DNA of 8,678 nt from Alphaproteobacteria bacterium (lineage in GTDB: Bacteria; Pseudomonadota; Alphaproteobacteria; Geminicoccales; Geminicoccaceae), in assembly GCA_026982585.1 (NCBI GenBank), contig JALSGW010000391.1, positions 1 through 8,678 on the forward strand, given 5' to 3'. The position numbers and the translations under genes were made by a program. Of the stretch, positions 1 through 4,952 are shown one piece after another. The notes beneath the pieces were generated by a model that made no database searches, was not told the DNA's origin, and worked only from the letters and a program-made list of their open reading frames with translations. Position 1 is the first letter of the stretch. Every line of letters starts with the position of its first letter.

Positions 1-362
1 CGCCCCCAGCCGAACCAGGACACCAACAGATTCTCCCCGACCTGCCCGGCCGGGACCACCAGCAGGTTCTCGAGCACCGTCATGCGGTCGAACATGTGCG
101 GGATCTGGAAGGTGCGCATCAGGCCCAGATGATAGAGCCGATGCGGCGGCAGGCCGGTGATGTCGCGCCCCTCGAACAACACCCGGCCGCGATCGGGGCG
201 CAGAAAGCCGGCGATGATGTTGAAGAGGGTGGTCTTGCCCGCCCCGTTGGGGCCGATGAGGCCGGTGATCGAGCCCCGGGCCACGCTCAGACTGCAGCCC
301 CGCACGGCCTGGATCCCGCCGAAGGCCTTCACCACTTCTTCCACCCGGATGACCGCAGCCAC
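1..362 (-). CDS. livG: Branched-chain amino acid ABC transporter ATP-binding protein, LivG type (partial, 3' end missing)
   Basis: About 120 N-terminal residues of an ABC transporter ATPase are visible; the rest runs off the left edge. The Walker A motif GPNGAGKTT lies at residues 37-45 and the Q-loop sits in the segment RTFQIPHMF. The early FGGIQAV stretch and the LFNIIAGFLRPDRG and MTVLENL segments are typical of LivG, the cytoplasmic ATPase of branched-chain amino acid and related amide importers. Walker B and the ABC signature fall outside the window. I chose the GTG at 362 because GGAGGG (369-374) lies about six bases upstream; an in-frame GTG at 368 is too close to that site. The gene is divergent from the plus-strand genes, so it is the first gene of its transcript, and livF or permease genes may follow to the left. 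LptB or a urea-transporter ATPase is a less likely alternative. Confidence 0.9.
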   Translation of the reverse strand, partial: MAAVIRVEEVVKAFGGIQAVRGCSLSVARGSITGLIGPNGAGKTTLFNIIAGFLRPDRGRVLFEGRDITGLPPHRLYHLGLMRTFQIPHMFDRMTVLENLLVVPAGQVGENLLVSWFGWG

Positions 363-454
363 GCGCACCCCTCCAGCCCGGCGCCGGGTTCAGACCACAT
401 CCGGCCGGACCGGTCAATGCGGCGTCCAAGGCACATCTGCGGGAGACCCCGGCC
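363..454. promoter_or_regulatory. Divergent intergenic region with 12-bp palindrome
   Basis: This 92-bp gap separates the divergent livG-type gene and the small membrane-protein gene, so it must carry control elements for livG and probably for the plus-strand group. A perfect palindrome CCCGGCGCCGGG lies at 377-388, immediately upstream of the livG ribosome binding site, where it could act as an operator or as a leader hairpin. A second GC-rich inverted stretch (CCGGCCGGACCGG) follows around 401-413. I see no convincing -10/-35 pair on either strand. The regulatory role is inferred from position. Confidence 0.35.
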
Positions 455-703
455 ATGCACCCCTGGCTCAAGCCGCTGCACCGCCGCATCGCGCTCGCCC
501 TGTTCCTGCTCGCCTGGCTGGGCTGGGAATGGTGGTACGCCGGCTTCGGCCCCTGGTTCTGGATCGTGCTGGCGCTCCTGCTCTTCGCCCTCTGGCACTA
601 TCCGCCCTTCGACCGTTCGGGGGAGGATCGGGGCGGACGCTTGCCTTCCGGTTCAAAACCGGCCAAGGAGCAGCCTCGTCCGGGCGAACGAGGACGGCCA
701 TGA
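455..703 (+). CDS. Small tryptophan-rich membrane protein, unknown function
   Basis: An 82-residue product that I do not recognise. It has a short basic N-terminus (HPWLKPLHRR), then two adjoining hydrophobic segments at about residues 12-29 and 33-48, separated by a small GFGP turn, so a two-pass hairpin in the inner membrane is likely. The C-terminal third (about 50-82) is polar, proline- and arginine-rich and probably disordered. Seven of its eight tryptophans fall between residues 21 and 47, clustered where membrane interfaces would lie. A purine-rich GGGAGA lies about eight bases before the ATG. It sits 122 bp upstream of the rhomboid gene on the same strand and could be co-transcribed. 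The clear split into hydrophobic core and polar tail argues for a real gene, but no family match supports it. Confidence 0.6.
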   Translation: MHPWLKPLHRRIALALFLLAWLGWEWWYAGFGPWFWIVLALLLFALWHYPPFDRSGEDRGGRLPSGSKPAKEQPRPGERGRP

Positions 704-825
704 GGGTCAGCGGAGCGTGCGGCCGGGGCCGCTGCTTTGCATGTGCCGATCCGGGGCGGGGCGGGAGCGTGCGCCCGCCCGTTTCCCTGATCACGGTCGG
801 AGACGAAGGGCCAAGGGACTAGGCG
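704..825 (+). other. Leader of the rhomboid gene with two GC-rich hairpins
   Basis: Two strong inverted repeats lie in this 122-bp gap. The first, GCGGCCGGGGCCGC at 719-732, is a perfect repeat followed by TGCTTTG. The second has stem GGGCGGG (759-765) and CCCGCCC (774-780) with an eight-base loop, followed by GTTT. Either could be a weak intrinsic terminator or attenuator after the small membrane-protein gene, but the T-runs are only three bases long, so termination is doubtful. A modest AAGGG (about 813-817) precedes the rhomboid ATG at 826. No clear promoter is visible. Confidence 0.35.
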
Positions 826-1578
826 ATGTTTCCGGTCGATTCCGCCGTCCCCCACCGCTATCCCCCCTTCGTCACCTGGGGGCTTGTGCTCGTCAACGGC
901 CTCGCCTTCCTCTACCAGCTCTCGCTCTCGCCCGCCGAGCTCGAGGCCTTTCTGTATCGTTGGGCGCTGGTGCCGGCGCGCTATTCCGATCCGCTTTGGG
1001 CCTACGAACGGGGACTCGCCCCCGACAACTACCTGCCCTTCCTCACCAACACCTTCCTCCACGGCGGCTGGTTCCACATCCTTTCCAACATGTGGATGCT
1101 GTGGGTGTTCGGCCCGGCGGTGGAGGACCGGCTGGGCAAGGTGCGGTTCCTGGTCTTCTACCTCTCCGCCGGGATCGGCGCCAGCATCGCCCACGCGCTC
1201 GCCAACTGGGATTCCGCCATCCCCGCCCTCGGCGCCTCGGGCGCCATCTCCGGGGTGGTGGGCGCCTATGTGCGGCTGTTCCCCCGCGCCCGGCTGATCG
1301 TGCTGGTGCCGGTGCTGTTCCTGCCCCTGTTCTTCGAGGTGCCGGCGGTGCTGTTCGCCCTCATCTGGTTCCTGCTGCAGCTGATCCAGGGGGTGGGGCA
1401 GTTTTTCGCTCCGGAGATCGGCGGCGGCGTCGCCTGGTGGGCGCACATCGGCGGCTTCGTCATCGGCTGGCTGATCGTCCACCAGGTGCGGCGGACGGAG
1501 CGGCGTCACCGTCGTTATTTCGCCGACGAGGGCAAGCTCGGATTTCGACCGGACGGCAGCTGGAGACCCCGCGCATGA
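826..1578 (+). CDS. Rhomboid family intramembrane serine protease
   Basis: A 250-residue polytopic membrane protease that cleaves transmembrane segments of other membrane proteins inside the bilayer. The rhomboid signatures are all present: HILSN with His84 and Asn88, which help form the oxyanion site; GASG with catalytic Ser138; and WWAHIGG with catalytic His207, giving the Ser-His dyad. Hydrophobic segments are visible at about 15-31, 83-97, 106-125, 134-149, 156-170, 173-188 and 202-219, consistent with a six- or seven-helix core. The loop at about 50-70 (YSDPLWAYERGLAPDNY) matches the L1 region. The C-terminal tail from about 221 is basic and cytosolic in character. The stop codon shares bases with the next start (ATGA), so the downstream SDH-type protease is probably translated by coupling. 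Substrates cannot be told from sequence. Confidence 0.95.
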   Translation: MFPVDSAVPHRYPPFVTWGLVLVNGLAFLYQLSLSPAELEAFLYRWALVPARYSDPLWAYERGLAPDNYLPFLTNTFLHGGWFHILSNMWMLWVFGPAVEDRLGKVRFLVFYLSAGIGASIAHALANWDSAIPALGASGAISGVVGAYVRLFPRARLIVLVPVLFLPLFFEVPAVLFALIWFLLQLIQGVGQFFAPEIGGGVAWWAHIGGFVIGWLIVHQVRRTERRHRRYFADEGKLGFRPDGSWRPRA

Positions 1579-2435
1579 GCATGCTCGATCTGTTCTGGAT
1601 TTTCTTCATCATCTCGGCGCTGCAGCCGGTCTTGCAGCAGCGGCTGCTCGAGGCCATGCGCACCCGCAAGATCGCCCAGATCGAAAAGGAACGCGGATCG
1701 CGGGTGATCCTCCTGGTGCACCGCCAGGAAACCATGCGGCTGCTCGGCTTTCCGGTCATGCGCTACATCGACGTCAACGATTCCGAGGCGGTTTTGCGGG
1801 CGATCCAGATGACCGACCGCGACGTGCCGCTCGATCTGGTGCTGCACACCCCGGGCGGACTCGTGCTGGCGGCGCTGCAGATCGCCCGCGCGATCAAGGC
1901 CCATCCCGCCAAATGCACCGTCTTCGTCCCCCACTACGCCATGTCCGGCGGCACGCTGATCGCGCTCGCGGCGGACGAGATCGTGATGTGCGAACATTCG
2001 GTGCTCGGTCCCGTCGATCCCCAGCTCGGCCAGCTCCCCGCCGCCTCGGTGCTCAAGGTGCTGGAGCGCAAACGTCCCGAGGACATCGACGACCAGACCA
2101 TGATCCTCGCCGACGTCGCCGAGAAGGCCATGCGACAGCTCCGGGAGGCGGTGGAGGAGCTGCTCTCGGGACGGCTTCCGGCCGAACGGGCCCGGGAGGT
2201 GGCGGCGCTGCTCTCCCAGGGCACCTGGACCCACGACTACCCGATCACGCCCAAGCAGGCGCGCGATCTCGGCCTGCCGATCTCCACCGCGATGCCGGAT
2301 TCGGTGCTCGAGCTCATGAGCCTCTATCCCCAGCCGGTGCGGGCCCAGGCCGGGGTGGAGTTCATCCCGGTGCCGCGCCAGGGAAGCGGCCAGGGTCGTC
2401 CGGCCGGAGCGCGCGCCCAGAGCTCCGCGCTCTGA
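1575..2435 (+). CDS. SDH-family (ClpP-fold) membrane-anchored serine protease
   Basis: A 286-residue protein that matches the serine dehydrogenase proteinase family (Pfam SDH_sah, formerly DUF114), distant relatives of ClpP and SppA. An N-terminal hydrophobic anchor (about residues 4-20, LDLFWIFFIISALQPVL) precedes the family's HRQETM segment (about 49-54). The substrate-side HTPGG lies at 91-95, and PHYAMSGGT carries the likely nucleophile Ser124, followed by LAADEIVM and LGPVDPQLG. The late motifs WTHDYPIT (about 218-225), YPQP (251-254) and IPVP (264-267) complete the family pattern, so the domain is full length. The start is ATG 1575 in the ATGA overlap with the rhomboid gene; ATG 1581 is an alternative. 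The frame stays open far upstream to 96, but that stretch is antisense or out of frame with real genes. The protein probably cleaves membrane-derived fragments on the cytoplasmic side, which is inference from family and context. Confidence 0.93.
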   Translation: MSMLDLFWIFFIISALQPVLQQRLLEAMRTRKIAQIEKERGSRVILLVHRQETMRLLGFPVMRYIDVNDSEAVLRAIQMTDRDVPLDLVLHTPGGLVLAALQIARAIKAHPAKCTVFVPHYAMSGGTLIALAADEIVMCEHSVLGPVDPQLGQLPAASVLKVLERKRPEDIDDQTMILADVAEKAMRQLREAVEELLSGRLPAERAREVAALLSQGTWTHDYPITPKQARDLGLPISTAMPDSVLELMSLYPQPVRAQAGVEFIPVPRQGSGQGRPAGARAQSSAL

Positions 2436-2915
2436 ACCACCACAACCCCGCGCGGGCACCAGCTCGCCGGCATCCCGCCGTCCCGGAGCGCGTCTGCGAG
2501 CGCGGCGACGGGCTCACTTCCCGCATGGCAACGCGCACCTGCAGCCCGCCCGCCTCTCAAAGGAGCGGACCGAACGGGCCCCATCGGGACGCTGCGCCGA
2601 GACCGTCGCGCGCCGGCCGTGCGATGTCCCGCCCCAGCCGCCGACCGGCCCGCACCCCTCGGCCGCGCGCACGCGGGGCCGGCCATGCGACCGCCATGAG
2701 GCGATCGCGCTTGTAGCCCTAGGCCGCCCGTGCGCGGGGCCGGAGCTCCGCCGACGATCGCGCCCGCACCCGGCTGCCCAGGGCGCCTCGCCCCATCCGG
2801 GCCGGGCACGGGACTCGCCGTTGCGGCCCGAAGTCCGGCTCGGACCGGCACCGCGCGCGCCGACCGCGCATGGCCGCATCGCGCCCTTCGCGCGCCTTGT
2901 CCCGCGCCGCGGGGC
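2436..2915. other. GC-rich intergenic region between convergent units, no gene seen
   Basis: This 480-bp stretch lies between the plus-strand protease pair and the terminator of the minus-strand RpfF-like unit. It is richer in G+C than the flanking genes. Long open frames exist on both strands, but their products are low-complexity Arg/Ala/Gly/Pro strings with no domain, hydrophobic core or ribosome binding site, as expected by chance at this base composition. Imperfect short repeats occur: GCCGGCCRTGCGA at 2612-2624 and 2678-2690, and CGCGGGGCCGG at 2672-2682 and 2733-2743. No intrinsic terminator with a T-tract follows the SDH-type protease on the plus strand; the palindrome CCCGCGCGGG near 2450 lacks one. 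It may be decayed coding sequence or a spacer. Confidence 0.5.
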
Positions 2916-2950
2916 AAAAAAATGGGGCGACCGCGATCCCGCGATCGCCC
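2916..2950 (-). terminator. Strong intrinsic terminator of the RpfF-like unit
   Basis: Read on the minus strand, an 11-bp stem (GGGCGATCGCG pairing with CGCGGTCGCCC, with one G-U pair) closes a GGAU tetraloop. It is followed after CCA by seven T residues (plus-strand A-run at 2916-2922). There is no T-tract on the plus side, so it is directional. It lies about 120 bases after the crotonase stop and ends that transcript. Confidence 0.9.
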
Positions 2951-3067
2951 GAATGTCGGCCGCGGATGGCACCAAGGAGGCAGTCTCCGGACTCCAGGGA
3001 GCCCGGCGGATGACGGTTTGCGGTTTCCGACGGCCGAAAACCCGCTGGTGAAGGTCCGAAGCGGACC
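2951..3067 (-). ncRNA. Structured 3' untranslated RNA or 3'-end-derived small RNA candidate
   Basis: Between the crotonase stop and the terminator the minus-strand RNA can fold into several stem-loops. (a) GGUCCG-CUU-CGGACC at 3053-3067, abutting the stop codon. (b) A closing helix CACCA (3046-3050) with UGGUG (2970-2974). Inside it lie (c) a 10-bp hairpin with one bulged G at 3020-3045 (GCGG arm, loop GCCGU, CCGC arm), stacked directly on the closing helix, and (d) a smaller GC hairpin, CCGG/CCGG plus CUC/GAG, around 2987-3006. The terminator hairpin follows. Such a layout fits a stable 3' UTR, a processed small RNA or a junction-type regulatory RNA. I could not match it to a known family, and no separate promoter is obvious. 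Confidence 0.4.
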
Positions 3068-4024
3068 CTAGGCGGCGCGCTTGCGCATCTGGTGGCGGGC
3101 GAGCGCCTGCATCCTGCGCAGATCCTCCGCCTCAAGCGTGAGCGCGAGATCCACCCACAGCTTGACGATGTCCTCGAGTTCCGACTTGGTCACCGGATCC
3201 ACCCGGTGGCGCACCTTCTTGAGGGTGAGGTCGGTGCGGAAGCGGGCCTTGTGCTCGGCGGCGATGCGCCGCAGCGTCGCCCGCGCCTCGCCCGGCTCCA
3301 CCAGCACGTCCACCAGTCCCAGCCGATGCAGCTCCTCGGCGCTGCGCGTGCGGCCGTCCTCGATCAGGCGCCGCGCCTCGGCCTCGCCCAGCTTGCGCCG
3401 CAGGAAACTGAACCCGCCCATGCCCGGGAAGAGCCGGAACAGAATCTCGGGAAAACCGAATTTGGCCTGCCGTTCGGCGATCACCAGATCGTTGGTCAGC
3501 ATCGCCTCGAAACCGCCGCCGATGGCATCGCCCTCGATCACCGCAACGGTCAGCAGCGGCAGGTCCAGCGCGCGGTAGTTGTCGTAGAGGACGTCGATCG
3601 ACAGCTGCGCGTAGGCGGAAAGCCCCTCGCGGTCGCGGTTTTCGATCAGCTTGACGAAAGTGGTGAGATCGCCGCCCAGGCTCCAGGCTCCCTTGGCGCG
3701 CGAGGTCCAGGCCAGATAGCGGAACGGAAGGCGCTCCGACCGCCCGTCCCCATACAGCCGACGCAGATGCAGCTGGAAGTTGCGCCCATCCCGCATCAGC
3801 GGCGGCGTGAAACAGGCCCGCTCGCCGTGCTGCATCTCCGCCCACAGGATCTCGCTCTCCGGCTCGAGCCGGGCGACGAGATTGGGCAGCACCAGATCCG
3901 GCCGCGCGCGCGCCGGCTGGAACGGCACCACCCGCTCGAGCCGTGCGTCCGGGGCCTCAGTACGACCGTTGTCGTTGTGCGAGGGAGCGACCAACGCCTG
4001 CAAGTCTTGCCGGGAAACCGCCAT
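3068..4024 (-). CDS. rpfF: RpfF-like enoyl-CoA hydratase/thioesterase (candidate DSF synthase)
   Basis: A 318-residue crotonase-superfamily protein that matches RpfF, the synthase of diffusible signal factors (cis-2-unsaturated fatty acids for cell-cell signalling). Family hallmarks are SLGGDL (115-120), the oxyanion-hole strand with GDAIGGGFEAML, FPEILFRLFPGMGGFSF, and a C-terminal helix region with LWVDLALTL. The two glutamates that catalyse dehydration and thioester cleavage in RpfF appear as Glu173 and Glu193, with the same 20-residue spacing as Glu141/Glu161 of the Xanthomonas enzyme as I recall it. An N-terminal extension of about 45 polar residues makes it longer than the roughly 290-residue Xanthomonas protein. 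I chose ATG 4024 because AAGGAG (4033-4038) lies eight bases upstream; earlier in-frame starts would run through the promoter. No rpfC, rpfG or rpfR is in view. A plain enoyl-CoA hydratase/isomerase is the alternative, less likely given the paired glutamates. Confidence 0.82.
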   Translation of the reverse strand: MAVSRQDLQALVAPSHNDNGRTEAPDARLERVVPFQPARARPDLVLPNLVARLEPESEILWAEMQHGERACFTPPLMRDGRNFQLHLRRLYGDGRSERLPFRYLAWTSRAKGAWSLGGDLTTFVKLIENRDREGLSAYAQLSIDVLYDNYRALDLPLLTVAVIEGDAIGGGFEAMLTNDLVIAERQAKFGFPEILFRLFPGMGGFSFLRRKLGEAEARRLIEDGRTRSAEELHRLGLVDVLVEPGEARATLRRIAAEHKARFRTDLTLKKVRHRVDPVTKSELEDIVKLWVDLALTLEAEDLRRMQALARHQMRKRAA

Positions 4025-4098
4025 CCTTGATTCTCCTTGTGTCGATGTTTCGGGACCCGTGGTCTTCCACGTTGATCCCGACTGCCTTCCTTGGTCGG
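4025..4098 (-). promoter_or_regulatory. Structured leader of the RpfF-like gene with GGA motifs
   Basis: The predicted leader of about 70 bases contains two stem-loops. One has stem CCGAC/GUCGG at 4078-4098 with loop CAAGGAAGGCA. The other is CGUGG-AAGA-CCACG at 4058-4071, extendable through outer GGGA/UCCC. The Shine-Dalgarno site AAGGAG (4033-4038) sits inside ACAAGGA, and CAAGGAUG overlaps the start codon. Together with the AAGGA in the loop, these give three A-N-GGA motifs of the kind bound by CsrA/RsmA. Post-transcriptional control is a hypothesis; the motifs are short and could be chance, and the first stem may begin one or two bases before the true transcription start. Confidence 0.35.
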
Positions 4099-4103
4099 AG
4101 CAG

Positions 4104-4132
4104 ACATTAAAGGATGGCAGCACGAAGTGCAA
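4104..4132 (-). promoter_or_regulatory. Sigma70-type promoter for the RpfF-like gene
   Basis: On the minus strand, TTGCAC (-35, 4127-4132) and TAATGT (-10, 4104-4109) are separated by exactly 17 bases, a close match to the vegetative consensus. It lies in an AT-rich patch unlike the surrounding DNA. The predicted start of transcription is near 4096. An inverted repeat GCAC-TTC-GTGC (4120-4130) overlaps the -35 element. The promoter makes the gene independent of the tlyA operon upstream. Confidence 0.75.
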
Positions 4133-4181
4133 TAGCGATTGCGGACAAGACGCACGGATTTGCAATAGAACTTGAATTCAA
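4128..4181. repeat. Direct repeat TGCAATAG-N3-TTG and palindrome upstream of the promoter
   Basis: TGCAATAG occurs at 4128-4135 and again at 4161-4168, each followed after three bases by TTG, so 11 of 14 positions agree. The start-to-start distance is 33 bp, about three helical turns, placing both copies on the same DNA face. The near copy overlaps the -35 box, the far copy lies upstream. A perfect palindrome TTGAATTCAA (4172-4181) follows directly after the tlyA stop. These look like possible regulator sites for the RpfF-like gene; no known regulator can be named. Confidence 0.35.
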
Positions 4182-4952
4182 TTATCGAACGATTTCGCTA
4201 AAATGCGACGGATCTCCCCGCACCGCCGCCAGCAGGAACTCGCGATTGCCCTTGGGCCCAAGCAGCGGGCTGGGCATGACGCCGAGCACCCGCCAGCCGG
4301 GCTGCGCCGCAAGCCAGCTGCGGACACGCCGACACGCCTCCTCGTGGAGGGCGGGATCCCGGACCACCCCGCCCTTTCCCACCGCCGCCCGGTCGAGTTC
4401 GAACTGGGGCTTGATCAGCGCCACCAGCCAGGCCCCCGGGCGGCACAGGGCGAGCGGTCGCGGCAGGGCTTGTCGGAGCGAGATGAAGCTCACGTCGCAG
4501 ACCAAAAGCTCGATCGGCTCGGGAATGCGGTCGCGGTCCAGGTCTCTGGCGTGGGTGCGCTCCAGCACCACCACCCGCGGATCCCCGCGCAACTTCCAGT
4601 GGAGCTGGCCGTAGCCCACATCCACGGCATACACCCGCGCGGCCCCGTGATGCAGCAGGGCGTCCGTGAACCCGCCGGTGGAGGCGCCCACATCGAGGGC
4701 CACGGCGCCCGCCACCGGTACCCTGAAGTGGCGCAGGGCCGCCTCCAGCTTCTCGCCGCCGCGGGAGACGAAGCGGCGTGTTTGCTTGAGCCTGAGCGGC
4801 AGGGAGGCCGGCACCAGGGTGCCCGGCTTGTCCAGGCGTCGATCGGCGGTGAGCACCCGCCCCTCGAGGATCAGGGCGCGGGCTTCGCTGCGGCTGCGGG
4901 CGAGCCCGCGTTCCACCAGGAGGAGGTCCAGCCGGATCTTGCCCTCAGCCAT
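4182..4952 (-). CDS. tlyA: TlyA family RNA 2'-O-methyltransferase
   Basis: A 256-residue SAM-dependent methyltransferase with an N-terminal S4 RNA-binding domain (about residues 5-60, RLDLLLVERGLARSRSEA) and a FtsJ/RrmJ-like Rossmann domain from about 62. The SAM motif DVGASTGGFTD spans 87-97. The K-D-K-E catalytic tetrad of 2'-O-methyltransferases is present: Lys68 in RGGEK, Asp153 in CDVSF, Lys181 in IKPQFE and Glu238 in NREFL. TlyA enzymes methylate cytidine 2'-OH groups in 16S and 23S rRNA, which affects capreomycin susceptibility in mycobacteria; in annotations the family is often labelled haemolysin. The start overlaps the dxs stop by eight bases and has no strong ribosome binding site of its own, so coupled translation is likely. 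It is the last gene of the operon, and no intrinsic terminator is visible after it. Confidence 0.95.
   Translation of the reverse strand: MAEGKIRLDLLLVERGLARSRSEARALILEGRVLTADRRLDKPGTLVPASLPLRLKQTRRFVSRGGEKLEAALRHFRVPVAGAVALDVGASTGGFTDALLHHGAARVYAVDVGYGQLHWKLRGDPRVVVLERTHARDLDRDRIPEPIELLVCDVSFISLRQALPRPLALCRPGAWLVALIKPQFELDRAAVGKGGVVRDPALHEEACRRVRSWLAAQPGWRVLGVMPSPLLGPKGNREFLLAAVRGDPSHFSEIVR

Noticed and set aside
640..670. tRNA-like arm CCGG-TTCAAAA-CCGG, resembling a T-arm or a Leu(CAA) anticodon arm.
   Set aside because: No matching acceptor stem or D-arm is found at the required distances, and the bases fall in the tail of the small membrane-protein gene.
759..784. Hairpin plus GTTT as an intrinsic terminator before the rhomboid gene.
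   Set aside because: The stem is strong, but three T residues are too few to call a terminator with confidence, so it is noted only inside the leader entry.
96..1574. Stop-free upstream extension in frame with the SDH-type protease, which would give a 779-residue fusion.
   Set aside because: The extension runs antisense to livG and out of frame through the rhomboid gene and has no domain. The protease has a proper start with its N-terminal membrane anchor at 1575.
2324..2917. Minus-strand open frame of 197 codons across the intergenic region.
   Set aside because: The predicted product is an Arg/Ala/Gly/Pro-rich string without domain or ribosome binding site, and it runs antisense into the end of the SDH-type protease gene.
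2701..2948. Three CGATCG-containing octamers (2702, 2755 and in the terminator at about 2942), reminiscent of HIP1-type repeats.
   Set aside because: Few copies, irregular spacing, and expected often by chance in DNA this rich in C and G; one copy is simply part of the terminator stem.
4025..4165. Upstream in-frame extension of the RpfF-like protein beginning at 4165.
   Set aside because: It would translate through the -35/-10 promoter and the leader; the ATG at 4024 has a well-spaced AAGGAG.
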